Assembly: GCA_020631735.1 (NCBI GenBank)
Contig: CM036223.1
Coordinates: forward strand, 7,168,191 to 7,232,190
DNA length: 64,000 nucleotides
Direction: 5' to 3'
Source: Saccharum officinarum
Taxonomy: Eukaryota; Streptophyta; Magnoliopsida; Poales; Poaceae
Within the stretch, counting starts at the first letter, position 1, and each line of letters opens with the position of its first letter. Of the stretch, positions 21,353 to 33,650 are shown in pieces. The translations under genes were made by a program, and so were the position numbers. The notes beneath the pieces were generated by a model, which had not been told where the DNA came from, ran no database searches, and was given only the letters and a program-made list of their open reading frames with translations.

Positions 21353-24214
21353 GTGAACTACAAGACCGGTGGATCTCATTGGGTTATTGATAGTGGTTGC
21401 ACTCAACATATGACCGGTGATCCTCGTATGTTCACCACCATTGAAGAGAATGGAATATGTCAAGAGAAGATCACATTTGGGGATAATTCAAAGAGCAAAG
21501 TCAAGGGTATAGGCAAGATTGCAATATCACATGATCACTCACTCTCAAATGTGCTCTATGTTGCTTCATTGAGTTTCAACTTGTTATCCGTTGGGCAACT
21601 TTGTGACCTTGGCTTCTAATGCTTGTTCACACCAAATGAAGTGGAAGTTTCAAAGATAGATGACAAGCAAGTGATATTCAAAGGCTTTAGATACAACAAT
21701 CTTTATCTTGTTGACTTCACCTCCGAAGTGGCAAATTGCTTTAAGAAGTTTGCAAAGAGAGCTCAAAATGAATTTGAAGTCAAGATAAAGAAGATTAGAA
21801 GTGACAATGGGAAAGAGTTTGACAACACCAACATTGAAGCTTATTGTGATGAAATTGGAATCAAGCATGAGGTCTCTTCAACCTACACTCCTCAACAAAA
21901 TGGTGTAGTTGAGAGAAAGAACCGAACTTTGATCACCCTTGCAAGAACAATGCTAGATGAGTACAACACTCCGGAGAAGTTGTGGGCCGAGGCAATCAAC
22001 ACCGCATGCTATGCTTCAAATCGCCTCTTCCTACAAAAGTTCCTTGGCAAGACCCCCTATGAGTTGCTTAATGGGAAGAAGCCGGACGTCTCTTTCTTCC
22101 GGGTGTTTGGTTGCAAATGTTACATCTACAAGAAGCGTCAACACCTAGGGAAGTTTCAAAGACGTTGTGATATTGGTTTTCTTGTTGGTTACTCATCAAA
22201 GTCCAAAGCATATAGAGTATTTAACCATGCCACCGGTTTGGTTGAAGAAACATATGATGTGGAATTTGATGAATCTAACGGCTCCCAAGGAGCAATTGAG
22301 AATTGTGATGATGTAGGTGATGAACCCTTGAGGGAGGCCATGAAGAACATGCCGGTAGGAGACATCAAGCCAAAAGATGATGATGACGATGTACAAATTG
22401 TTGATCCACCATCTTCATCAAGTGTGCCTCAAGATGATGACAAGAATGAGAGAGTTGAAAATGAAGACACTTATGTCTCTCATGATCAAGCCGAGGCACA
22501 AGCTCAAGATGTTGATGCTTCCCATCCACCTCCTCAAGTGGTTGATAGAAGAAACTCACCACTACTTCAAGCACATCCACAAGATCTCATCATAGGGAGT
22601 CCTACAAAGGGAGTAATGACTCGATCTCAAAAACTAGCTTCTTTTATTGAACATCACTCTTTTGTCTCTTGCGTTGAACCTAAGAATGTAGAAGAAGCTC
22701 TTCAAGATCCGGATTGGGTGAATGCAATGCATGAAGAATTAAACAACTTCACCCGCAATCAAGTATGGACACTTGAAGAGCATCCTAAAGGTGCAAGAGT
22801 CATTGGAACCAAGTGGGTGTTCCGAAACAAGCAAGATGACCAAGGCATAGTGGTGAGAAACAAGGCAAGACTAGTTGCAAAGGGGTTCTCTCAAGTTGAA
22901 GGTCTTGATTTTGGAGAGACCTTTGCACCCGTTGCAAGACTTGAAGCCATTCGTATCCTCCTTGCATATGCATCACATCATGATATGAAACTATATCAAA
23001 TGGATGTGAAAAGTGCATTCTTAAATGGCTTTATAAATGAACTAGTCTATGTTAATCAACCTCCCGGGTTTGAAGACCCTAGATATCCTAATCATGTTTA
23101 TAGGTTGTCCAAGGCGTTATATGGGCTCAAGCAAGCCCCTAGAGCGTGGTATGAGCGCCTCCGGGACTTCCTCATTGAGAAGGGCTTCAACATTGGGAAG
23201 GTCGACACCACACTATTTACCAAGAAGTTTAATGGGGAGATCTTTATTTGTCAAGTATATGTTGATGATATCATCTTCGGATCAACAAATGAAGATTATT
23301 GCAAGGAATTTGGTGAATTGATGTCGAAGGAGTTCGAGATGTCAATGATTGGTGAGCTCACATTCTTCCTTGGATTTCAAGTAAAGCAAATGAGAGAAGG
23401 GATTTTCATCTCTCAAGAAAAGTATACCAAGGATCTTCTCAAAAGATTCAAGATGGAAGAATGCAAACCAATCAAGACCCCAATGCCATCAAATGGACAT
23501 CTCAACCTAGATGAGGGAGGTAAACCGGTTGATCAAACTCTCTACCGTTCTATGATTGGTAGCTTGTTGTACCTTACCGCATCTAGGCCCGATATCATGT
23601 TTAGTGTGTGCATGTGTGCCCGCTTTCAAGCGTGCCCTAAAGAACCTCACCTAAGTGCCGTAAAAAGAATCCTAAGATATCTTAAGCTCACCCCAAGCAT
23701 TGGTCTTTGGTATCCCAAAGGAGCTAGATTCCAACTAGTTGGCTATTCCGATTCGGACTATGCCGGTTGCAAAATTGATAGAAAAAGCACATCCGGAGGG
23801 TGCCATTTGCTTGGAAGATCTTTAGTATCTTGGTCATCTAAAATGCAAAATAGTGTGGCTTTGTCCACCGCCGAGGCGGAATACATTGCCGCGGGGGCTT
23901 GTTGTGCACAAATCTTATATATGAAGCAAACCCTCCTAGACTATGGAATTGTTCTTGAAAAGGTGCCACTTTTATGTGATAATGAAAGTGCCGTTAAAAT
24001 TGCTAACAATCCGGTACAACACTCTCGCACCAAGCACATTGATATCCGCCATCACTTTCTAAGAGATCACGTTGCTAAAAATGACATATCACTAGAAGGT
24101 GTAAGAAGTGAAAATCAATTAGCGGATATCTTCACTAAACCTTTGGATGAGGCAACCTTTTGTAGGTTAAGAAGTGAACTCAATGTGCTTGATTCTAGCA
24201 ACTTTAAAAAATGA
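21353..24214 (+). pseudogene. pol: Pol of copy B, lacking the integrase zinc domain and first active-site Asp
   Basis: Protease (DSG), RT (YVDD near 23265) and RNase H are present. There is one in-frame stop, TAA at 21617-21619, where copies A and C have CAA. Relative to copy A, 363 bp are missing at 21722-21728. The two sides join at a shared TCCGAAG that occurs twice in copy A (6066-6072 and 6429-6435). The in-frame loss removes about 121 residues, including HX4H, CX2C and the first Asp of the DDE triad; the second Asp and Glu remain. RT and RNase H read through without a break to 24214. Confidence 0.92.
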
Positions 24215-24561
24215 GCGTGTGTTGTCCCTTGCATTGCATATGCATGGTTGTTGTTCTTGTCGTTTCTTTTCGGTTAAGCTTTGAGCAACCTCTGTGTTCG
24301 TCCATGGATAGAGAGAGCATTTTGACGCTCCTAAAGGTTCAAAAACTCTATTGCATGGCCATACGTTGCTCCTTGGGTGTTTATTGCCTATTTTCTTAAA
24401 AATAATACTAGCCTAAGGCAATCTATTTTAAAAAAATCTGAGGGTTTGAGTGAGGTCACTCATATCGTGTTCCAATTGGTGTTTATTTGTGTCTTTTTTG
24501 AATTGGAACCTGATTGGGAGAAGTCGCGTCGTAGTTCGGAACGAAGAAGGGCGAAGAACAG

Positions 24562-24889
24562 TGACCGGACGCAGGACCGGACGCAGTGATGCTTCACCAC
24601 CGCGTCCGGTCCCGACGTCCACCAGCGCGTCCGGTCATCCAGAAGACCAACTCCAGATCTAGTGACCGGACGCTGCACCGGACGCGCCGCTGTTGACCAC
24701 CGCGTCCGGTCCCGGTTACCACCACCGCGTCCGGTCCTTCGCGACGATTTCCCGAGCTCCCCTCAACCGGACTCTGACCGCGTCCGGTCAGTCCTCACCG
24801 GACGCGTCCGGTCACTCCAGGAGCTTACTAGAGTGTGACCGGACGCTGCACCACCGCGTCCGGTCATAACGACCACCGTGTCCGGTCAT
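24562..24889 (+). promoter_or_regulatory. Internal palindrome array upstream of the third ORF, copy B
   Basis: Half-sites and paired sites of the LTR motif recur between pol and the third ORF. A TATA-like CATATA follows at about 24915. The match to copies A and C holds although the spacer is diverged. Confidence 0.6.
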
Positions 24890-25766
24890 CACGCGTCGAG
24901 CGGATCTGACCCTTCATATACCGGTTTGTCCTCGGCCGTGTTTCTTCCTCAGCCCGAGTTTCGTCCGCCGCCAGCCCTAAATCGTGAGTTTCGCCAGAGC
25001 CGCCGCGCCATCGCCGTCTTCCTCGCCTCCGGCAAGCCGAGTCCCCTGCCCCGTGCCGGCCCTCGCTCGCGCGCGCGCCAGCCCTGCCCGTGCCTGCCCA
25101 CGTCAGCCGCGCCCACGCGCCACCGCCGCCCGCGCGCCACCGCGCCACCGCCGCTCGCTCGCTCCTCCGCCGCTGGTGAGCCGCGCCCTTGTCGCCGGTG
25201 AGCCACGCTCCTTGCTTGCCAGCATCATCTCCGGCAGTGGACTGCCTCCCGCTCGCCTCCGATCGATCTTCGTCGAGTTGCCCTAACCCTAACCCTAGGG
25301 TTCGCGTAACGTCGTTCGATCGTTCGTCGTCAAGGTTTTGTCGCGCGTCGTCTTCTTCGCGAGGTTGTTTCGCGTCACCTTGACCTCCTCGCTAGGGTTT
25401 GCCGTAATTCTTTCTTTTAATCCTAATTGCATCATGTTTCGGCAAATCAGAGCTCGTCCGGCGATTTCGGGGAATCTCGCGATCTAGGTCACCTCTTCTT
25501 GTCACCGTCGGCTCGTCGATCCGAGGTAGCTTCGCCTTTCGATTCACGTCGTATCTCATATGCTTGCTATCTCTAGGGTTTCGTACCTTTTAGTTGTATA
25601 TGTGCTTATAGTAGATCTCTCTATTCCGTCGTTGCAGCGAGTCTGTCCGTGTGTCGGGTGAGATCAGTTTGCTGAATCCGAGGCCAAGCCTGCGGATACG
25701 GATTGAGGCCAAGCCTCTCGAGTGACAGTTCACCATCTTTCAGAGGTTTTCGGTCAGTTTGTCAGC
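24890..25766 (+). promoter_or_regulatory. Gene-like leader of the third ORF with candidate intron, copy B
   Basis: GC-rich stretch with many CGCC runs, an extended telo-box (CCCTAACCCTAACCCTAGGG near 25283) and a candidate intron at 25526-25637 (GAG|GTAGC to TTGCAG|CGAG, 112 bp). The longer telomere-like stretch is specific to this copy. Confidence 0.5.
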
Positions 25767-28249
25767 ATGGTGCGTTGCAAGAACGCCGGTGGTGCTCCTG
25801 GTGACGGGGACGACAGTCCTCCTCGTCGGTCTGAGATTGCACGTGGGAAGCGTATCAAGATCTTGGCCAGAAAGAAGAAGAAGACACTTACAGAGGCAGA
25901 GATTGCTCAGGCCATGGCAGATGCAGCAGAGCAGGCAGAGAGAGGTGGCAGGAGCAGTGGCATACGCATAGGCGAGCGTCGCTTTCATCTTGAAGGTCGA
26001 CAGCTCGGCACAGAGGCCACTGAGGGTACTGAGGATACTGGAGCTACAGAGGGTATGTCAGTTGATCCACCTCCAGAGGCCACAGAGGCTCCAGAGGCCA
26101 CAGAGGCTCCAGAGGCTACAGAGGACACAGAGGAGCAGCCAGCTCAGTCTCCACCACGTCGCCGCTCCACACGCGCACGTACTCAGGTGACTCCTAGGCC
26201 AGAGGGCCAGCGTCGTGGAGCACGTCCTCCTCCCAGAGCTAGAGGTTCACCCCCGGTCGAGCACTTTGACTTGAGGGGTGCTACAGCACGTCAGGTGCAG
26301 GGGTTGAGGTTCGTGGAGGTCAGTCGGTGGTTTCCGCCTGTGAGGGATCCCAGAGCTTCAGAAGGCTTTTATACCCCACTTCAGGAGGATTTCTACAGGG
26401 CTCTAGTTGACAGCGGTATTGCTTTCCGACCACAGAGGGTCTGTCGACTTGAGTCACTGGTTGAGGTTGTGGGAGAACAGCTACGTCCGCACCTGTCCTT
26501 TCTGCCAGGCTTGTCAGATCTTCTTGGACGGACAGGTGCATACTGCGGCACATGGGTCAGAGAGTTTTATGCTTCACTATGGATTGATCCTGCCCATGAT
26601 TTCATTCACTTTGCATTCCGAGGCCGCGATCACCGTCTATACAGCACCAGAGTGCGGGAGATTCTCAGACTCCCAGCTTCCACACGAAGATACATCAGCT
26701 GTGTTTTGGTCAGACTCCTCCACCGAGACGCCCTCACTGGCGGTGCAGTGCCACCTACAGACTTGGTTCGACCCTGCTTCCGTGAGCCTTTTGGCGAAGG
26801 GTCTCGTCGCACGCCTGCCAGTTTGACACCACTTGCCAGAGTTCTGGATGCTATAGTCAGACGCACTCTACTTCCCAGACTTGGCTACAGAGAGGGACTG
26901 ACTCGGATGCAGCTATGGGTTGTTCACCACCTCCTCTCACAGACACAGTTTGACATTTGGGATCTCATACTTAGTGAGATGGAGGACACCATAGCTGAGG
27001 GCTTCAAGGGTAATCGTCAGCTGCCCTATGCACACTGGATCTGCTTCATTATTAGATCATCCATTCAGCTACCAGCAGAGATCCGAGCTGAGATATCAGA
27101 TACTACTACTGCTTTCCCTAAGTATGATATCCGTCAGCTTTGGGCTTCAGTCACTAGAGATCAGGCCCTAGTGTCAGGACAGCATGTGCGACCTAAGGTT
27201 CCTGAGACAGCAGCTGAGCAGGACGCCACAGTTGATGAGCTTGCAGAGGCAGAGCTTGCCGATCTTGACGCTCAGCCTGCTGATCTTCCTGAGGATGTGA
27301 CATCTGACAGCACTGATGAGGACTACCAGCCCATCCCTAGGTACCGGTCTCCTCGGTCTCACGACCACGAGGCCGGTGGTTCTGGTTTAGCCTCCCGCAC
27401 AGACCCAGCCATGGTGGCAATTCTTGAGAGGTTGACCCAGGCACAGGAGCAGTAGCAACAGCAGATACAGCGACAGGCTCAGGACACAGCTGCAGCACTT
27501 GCACAGATTCAGGCTCGTCAGGACGAGTTTCAGCGTCAGCAGCTTGAGATCCAGAGGCAGTAGGTTGAAATGCAGCGACAGCAGTACGAGATTCAGCGAC
27601 AGAGTGCAGCTAGTCAGCAGCAGTACTTGGATCTCCTGCGCCACCTAGTCACTGTTGGGGTTCCTCCGCCTGCTTCTGTCCTGACTTCTGCTTTACAATC
27701 CAGTGATCCATCGAGTCAGGGACAGCCGGGTTTCCAGTTCACATCCCACAGCAGCAGGTTCCCCAGTCATTCCAGTCCCCGAGCTTCACGCCTATTCACA
27801 CGGGGTTTACACCTTCAGACCAGCCTCGCCCTCACCTCCTGACAGGCACACCTTTCGGTGATTTCAGTGCTACCTACAGCGAGTTGACTGGTCAGCCGAC
27901 GCCCTCGCACACTACCTTTGCTACTTCTTCAGGGTTGTCAGCTTCAGAGGCAGCTATTCCTCCAGTGACAGGGACCGGTACTACAGAGACTCTACCTTCG
28001 TCAGTTGCCTCGACAGATCCTCCTGCTATTGGCTCGCTACAGGCTCAGGTCACTCAGACGGATCCTCTTATTGCTACTACGACAGTACCTGTTCCTGCCG
28101 TTCAGACCCAGACAGTTACACAGCCACATGCTTCTTCAGAGGGTCAGCCAGATAGCTCAGATTCCGAGGGAGATTCTCTACACTTCGTGATTACTCCGCG
28201 CACCTCGGCACCCGACACGACTCCGTCTGTCCCCCCGTCAGATCCTTAG
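25767..28249 (+). pseudogene. Third ORF of copy B, the least damaged version
   Basis: It starts at ATG 25767 (MVRCKNAGGAPGDGD) and is open for 563 codons until TAG at 27453. The whole conserved domain is therefore readable here. A TAG at 27561 and a one-base loss near 27745 break the Gln-rich and Ser/Thr/Pro-rich parts; the frame then runs to TAG 28247-28249. An extra in-frame repeat of Pro-Glu-Ala-Thr-Glu units (about residues 106-125) is absent from copies A and C. The same NLS-like cluster, acidic patch (STDEDYQPIPRYRSPR) and coil are present. No signal peptide or membrane helix is visible. Function unknown. Confidence 0.8.
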
Positions 28250-28698
28250 ATTAGTTTTTTGGCGCTTGATGCCAAAGGGGGAGAGAGAGTAGTTTCAGGG
28301 GGAGTTTTGAGAGAGGGTTTTCGTTTTTTCTTGTGTGCTACTTCATGCATCATGTTTACTTTTCAGTCATTGCATTCGTGTGACATGTCGTCGTGTGATA
28401 AACCTTGAGTCTTAATGTTTTATCCAGTCGCAGTGTTAACACTTGTCACCGTTTTTTAATTATAGCTCTAAGGTTGTGCTTCCGTGCCTTACTCCGATTT
28501 CTTATGAGCTATATCTGTTTGTGTACTAACGTTCTTTGTCTTATCTTATGAGTACACTCTTTTGGCTTGGGGCACATAAGCAATTCCTAACCCCTTGTGC
28601 TTATTGCTTTTTGCTTATGTGAACCATGCATGCTCGAAAACCTCAACTCAAATCTTTTATATCTTAGTGTTGTCATCAATCACCAAAAAGGGGGAGAT

Positions 28699-30304
28699 TG
28701 AAAGCATCTAGGCCCCGAGGTTTGGTTTCGGCAATTGATGACAACGCTTTATTACCATGACTAACGTGTGTTTTGCAGAAACTTTGGTAAGTTAGGTCAT
28801 GGAGGTTTTAACTGCTTTGGGCACCATGGTATTCATGCCCCTTGATGGAAATCGTTTCGGTTTTCAAAAGAGTGACGTCAAGATTAAGGACGGTTAGTTC
28901 CGGATGTCGAGGTGTTGAGAGACATTTGGAATAGTCGTTAGGATCTTCGTTTTTCTCTTTTGGCCGTACTATAAAGGGGGGCATGAGCGGGTAGCTTGAC
29001 CTAGGCGAGTCCTATGTTTAGGTGTGGTGCACACTTGTTAAACTTGGCGCTAGGCAGCTCTAGAATAGCTCAAAGTTCAGTTGGAAGCAACTTGGTTCAA
29101 GTTGTGACGCGTTTCGGAGAGTTTCGGGTCGTTTTCCCATGACCGGACGCGGTCCTCGGCATGACCGGACGCGTCCGGTCAGTACAGTTCCGCGGCTAGG
29201 GTTTCAGCTCTGACGACCGGACGTGGTCCTCGCGAGGACCGAACGCGGTGGTCAGAGGTCGACACGTGTCACTTGAGGGAAACACCCGATCGGACGCGAC
29301 CTGGGTGTGATCGGCGCATCCGGTCACAGTCCAGTAAGGTCCAGAGACGACCGGACGCGTCCGGTCATCACCGATCGGACGCGGTCGCGCGTCCGGTGCG
29401 AGTACAGTATGCTCCCTGCACGATCGGACGCGTCCGGTCACTCCTGACCGGTGCGTCCGGTCACTCAGTTGTTTTTCGGATTTCGACCGTTACGAGCGAC
29501 CGGCGCGTCCGGTCAGTTCAACCGGCGCGTCCGGTCAGCTCGTGTTTTGCTGAGTCAGCGGGTAACGTTCGTTTTCTGTGGGGTGTATAAATACATCCCC
29601 ACCACCTCTTTTAGAGGTCTCTTGCTCATTTGATCAGCTGATAAACACCTTTGGAGTGCAAGGGAGTGCAAGAGCACTAGTGAGGATAGAGATTTGAGAA
29701 TCAAAGCTTGAGAGTTCCTCACTAGCGATTAGAGAGTAGCAAGTGTGCATCCACCTTCTCATTTGGGCTCGTAGTGGTCAAGTGAGAGTTCTAGCTTGTT
29801 ACTCTTGGTGATCGCCATCACCTAGACGGTTTGGTGGTGATTGGGAGTTCGGTGATCATCCGGCGGAGCTTGTGGATGACCCAACTCATCTTGTGAGCGG
29901 TTGTGGGTGATTCACCGCGACGGAGTGTCAAAGAATCAACCCGTAGAGAGCACTTGATCCTTGCGTGGATCAAGGGGGAGCTACACCCTTGCGCGGGTGC
30001 TCCAACGAGGACTAGTGGGGAGTGGCGACTCTCCGATACCTCGGAAAAACATCGCCGTGTTCCTTGCCCTTTACATTCAAGCATTTACTTTCTCGTATTT
30101 ACTTTCATTGCTTGTTTTACATTCCTAGACTTGCCTTGCTAGACTAGGATTGGAAACTAGGGTGCAAAACTTTGTATCGGTAGACTCTCTAGGAACACAA
30201 GTAGACACTAGGGGTGAATTCCGGCTTGTAGGATTTAATTCTTGCATTTAATTTTTAGAGAAAGCCCAATTCACCCCCCCCTCTTGGGCATCTTCATCCT
30301 TTCA
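28699..30304 (+). repeat. 3' LTR of copy B
   Basis: 1606 bp, array at 29140-29536 and TATA box at 29586. It has one more CGCGTCCGGTCA unit than the 5' LTR (near 29515-29536), so the array can change length within one element's lifetime. Confidence 0.95.
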
Positions 30305-30552
30305 GTTATAATTACATATTTATTTAATTTAAGCAATTCATTAAATAAGTATCACTATTTTTAATTAATATACAAAGAACATAAGAAGCAACTCATGAAT
30401 ATATAGTTAAATGCAAATGTAATTAACTAGACTAGGTGCTACTTGTACAACTAGGGTAGGTTTCCTATATGACACCCCACCAACATAGGTTATTTTAGAA
30501 AAAAATTTGTAGTTGTGATTTTTGTTTCCTGAAAATTTCTGGGTTGTTACAC
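30305..30552 (-). mobile_element. Terminal piece of the older Gypsy-type LTR
   Basis: AT-rich DNA that continues 17347 after removal of copy B. It ends at GGGTTGTTACA (30552), which on the minus strand is the LTR-like start TGTAACAACCC. Recognisable copia sequence begins at the very next base. Confidence 0.5.
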
Positions 30553-32352
30553 TATTCCATCTTGATCTTGCTTGTTGCGAAATACCCATCTTGTTCCAAT
30601 AACATTGTGATCCTTAGGCCTTTCAACTAGTTCCCACACTTCATTTCTCTTGAAGTTGTTGAGCTCTTCATGCATTGCATTTACTCAATTCGGATCTCTG
30701 AATGCTTTATCAATGTCCTTGGGTTCTTCCATTGACACAAAAGAAGAATGTGCACAAAATGATGCCAATCTTGATCTAGTTTTGAACTCCCCTTTGTATG
30801 TCACCAATAATGGAATCCAATGGATGGTCTCTTGCAATGTTAGTTGGTTGAAGTACTTGGACTTGATTGCTTGGATGTTGATGTTGATCATGAGTTGGAG
30901 ATGATGAACTAGCCACTTGTTGATCTTGCTGCACTTGAGATGATGTACTAGCTTGATTTTGCACATTAGAACCACTAGTTTGTATATAGGACTTTGGAGC
31001 ACTCGATCTTTTGTTGTCATCCACATCAATCACTTGCTTTGGCCTAATATCACCAATATTCCATTTCTTTCATAGCATTTGGTCAATTTTTGAGTTCCTC
31101 TCACATTCATTCAAGTTGTCTTTCTTATCTTGAGAGCTATTTGTTTTCATCAAATCAACATCATGAACTTCCTCAAAGTAATCCACTAGCCAAATTCCAA
31201 ACTCTATAAGCTTTGCTAGTAGTGGAGTAACCAAGTAGGAATCCTTCATCACATTTCTTCTCGAACTTGCTCAATCTAGTCCTTTCTTCAAGATGTAACA
31301 TTTACAACAAAAAACTCAAAAGTATGCAATGTTCCGGCTTTTCTTCCATTCAATTATTCGCATTATGGTGGTCTTCTCTAGGAACTTTATGGCAATAGAA
31401 GACGGTTGCTATTAGAAGCAAGCCGTGTTGCATTGATTCGACCCAAATGAATGACTCACATTAACTCACTTTAACATTGATCTTGCCATATCAATTAAGG
31501 TTCTATTCTTTCTCTCAATTTAAGCCATTAGATTGAGCGTATATACTTTGGCCAAAAATTGATGCTTGATTCCAAAGCTCATCACATAGCTCATCAACTC
31601 TTGTGTTCTAAACTCACTTCCATTGTCACTTCTTACTTTCTTGATTGTGGTTCTCAAACTCATTTTGCCACTCTCTTGATGAACTTCTTGAATTTATGTC
31701 AAATACATCACTCTTGTCCACAAGAAAGAATACCCCATGTATATCTTAGTGAAATTCACCCATAATTTCACAAAACCCATTACTTGTTGCCACCCAATGC
31801 TTGTGTATGTTAGTTAGCCCAAATAGATCCATTGTGCAACAACTCAAATGGCCTTGGAAGTACTCATAATGCTCTTAAAGATGAGTGTGCCCACTTGCTT
31901 TCCAGCTTTGACATTTGCACTACATAGCTTATCTTTCTCAAATGTGACATCCTCAGCCTATTAACTAAGTCATTGCTTTGACTAACCTTGTTCCAATTGC
32001 TTCATGCCAACATGACCAAGTCTTCTATGCCATAACCAACTCATACTTAATTTGGTGGCAAGCATGCTTGAAAGTTGAGTGTCACTAGCATTAAAATCAA
32101 CCAAGTATAGATTCTCATATCTAAAAGCCCTTGAAGATCAAATTTAGAGTCATTCAACACTAACTATCTCCACGTCATCAACACCAAATATGCACTTGAA
32201 ACCAAGATCACACAATGAGCAACTGAGAGAAGATTGAAATTCAACTTTTCAACTAGAGGCACATTGGAAATGCTATGATCATTTTGACATTGCAATCCTT
32301 CAAGAGCCTTTACATCAACCTTGCTATTGTCACCAAATGTGATGCTATCAAT
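30553..32352 (-). pseudogene. Decayed minus-strand copia pol fragment, cut at both ends
   Basis: From 32352 downward the minus strand shows a protease-to-integrase linker (DSITFGDNSK, SISNVPLV, LNFNLLSVA) and degenerate integrase sequence. The linker before RT follows (IIGDIQRGVQ near 30776; RSRLASFCAHSSFVS), then the RT start ([18 protein letters not shown] and [16 protein letters not shown]) down to 30553. Stops and frameshifts are frequent. The linker and RT motifs are of SIRE/Maximus type, as in copies A-C but much more diverged. The older Gypsy LTR truncates it at 30553 and the assembly gap at 32353. Confidence 0.8.
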
Positions 32353-32452
32353 NNNNNNNNNNNNNNNNNNNNNNNNNNNNNNNNNNNNNNNNNNNNNNNN
32401 NNNNNNNNNNNNNNNNNNNNNNNNNNNNNNNNNNNNNNNNNNNNNNNNNNNN
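32353..32452. other. Assembly gap of 100 N
   Basis: Exactly 100 N, the usual placeholder for a gap of unknown size. Sequence on the two sides need not be adjacent. Open frames crossing it are artefacts. Confidence 0.98.
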
Positions 32453-33570
32453 TAACGCAAAAAGATTGGCAGGATAACGGCTGCCGAACAAACTGAACTC
32501 CGCAATAAGGTGTGGTACTTGGCGGATCTGAATGACTGTCAGGTGGCAGAACGTTGACATGTCCACCCATACCATAATGATCGGTGCGAGTTCACACCGG
32601 TTGGCGTGAAACAATGATCATGACTGTGAAGAGCAACAAACCAGATCGGTAAACAGTGTGATGAACGGAACCTCTCTGGCATTTCCTCTTGGGTTGGGTA
32701 CATGCTCTTGGATGTGTCTTGCATGAGCAGCTAGACTGCATATATAAACTCTTGGAGCATTGACAAGCTCATAGGATGCATCTCGCTTGTATGTAAACCT
32801 GTAAAAGAAGAGAAAAACAACAAAAGCTATTGCTACTACATCTGATCTGATATGATCACCAGACGTGTGAATCAGCTAGCTCTTGGATATGCATATGCTG
32901 GCGCTTAATTCTTGCTCACCCTTCTTTGTGGTGTGTGTGTGTGGTGTAAAATTAAAGGAGAAAAATGTTGCTGTACTAGGTAAGCTGACGAAATCCGAGG
33001 CTGGATTAGTAGCGAGTACCGTAGGTGCCTTGATGGTACCACTTGCTTATCTATTGCTTGTGACTCTAAATCGAGGGTAAATTAGATCAACTTAAGTAAA
33101 CAAGGCTCTAACTAACGCACAATGTGCTGTGCCGTGACTGATGGAGATTTTAAGAGTCGATCGCACGCAGAATCCGTGGATCCGACAAAGGAAGATGCAG
33201 ATCGGCGTAGCCGATGAAAAAACAGGAGAGTACAGCAGCAGCGAGGTGAGGAGGTGCCGTGCGTGCTTACCATCTGTGCGGGCAGGGCAGGAGACGCCTC
33301 GCAGCGGGGAGGAGACGGAATCGGCGGCGGGCGTCGAGGCAGGATCCTCCTCGGCGCGGTCTGCTTGGGTGGTGGTGGTGGGCTGGGGCTGGTGGCCGCA
33401 GCAATGGTGTTGGAGGTGGTGGTATTTGTGTGGGAGAGTCGCGTGGGATGGACGCGCCGCCCTTTCCCTACTGTCTTCCGTGGCATCTTTTTGGTCGGGG
33501 GCTGCGGGCGGCGGGGCAGGCACCGATTGGGGCCCCACCCGTCAGCTACCTCTCCCTGCACCAGCCGCAG
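32453..33570. other. Unassigned, possibly low-copy DNA
   Basis: I recognise no transposon or gene here. There is a possible TATA box (CATATATAAAC near 32738). From 33,230 to 33,560 it is GC-rich with long open frames on both strands, Pro/Ser/Arg-rich on the minus strand, without known motifs. It may hold a promoter and first exon of a host gene, but I cannot support a call. Confidence 0.3.
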
Positions 33571-33650
33571 GCCCACAGGAAGTTTTTTTTTTTTGAGAAA
33601 CAGGCCCACATGAAGATTTTTTTTTTGAGAAACAGGCCCACAGGAAGATG
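33571..33650 (+). repeat. Short tandem repeat with poly-T cores
   Basis: Two and a half units of about 32-33 bp (GCCCACAGGAAG, a T run, GAGAAACAG) start at 33571, 33604 and 33636. They end just before the Harbinger element's left terminus. Confidence 0.85.

Larger units (their letters stand above)
17348..30304 (+). mobile_element. Copy B: complete SIRE/Maximus-like retrotransposon of a second subfamily
   Basis: The element is 12.96 kb with LTRs at 17348-18933 and 28699-30304 and an exact target duplication GTTAT. The layout equals copy A, but LTR and internal sequence differ enough to make a separate subfamily (for example, GAGGTTTGG near the LTR start instead of GTGTTGG). The two LTRs differ at only about twenty positions by eye plus one array unit, so insertion looks fairly recent. 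It is defective: gag has a one-base loss, pol a stop and a 363-bp deletion, and the third ORF two stops and a frameshift. Confidence 0.95.

Noticed and set aside
32164..32614. Open frames crossing 32353-32452
   Set aside because: They run through 100 N bases and are artefacts of the gap.
33092..33609. Possible minus-strand host gene of 148-165 codons
   Set aside because: Two overlapping minus frames and several plus frames are equally open in GC-rich DNA. No motif, start context or splice pattern favours one.
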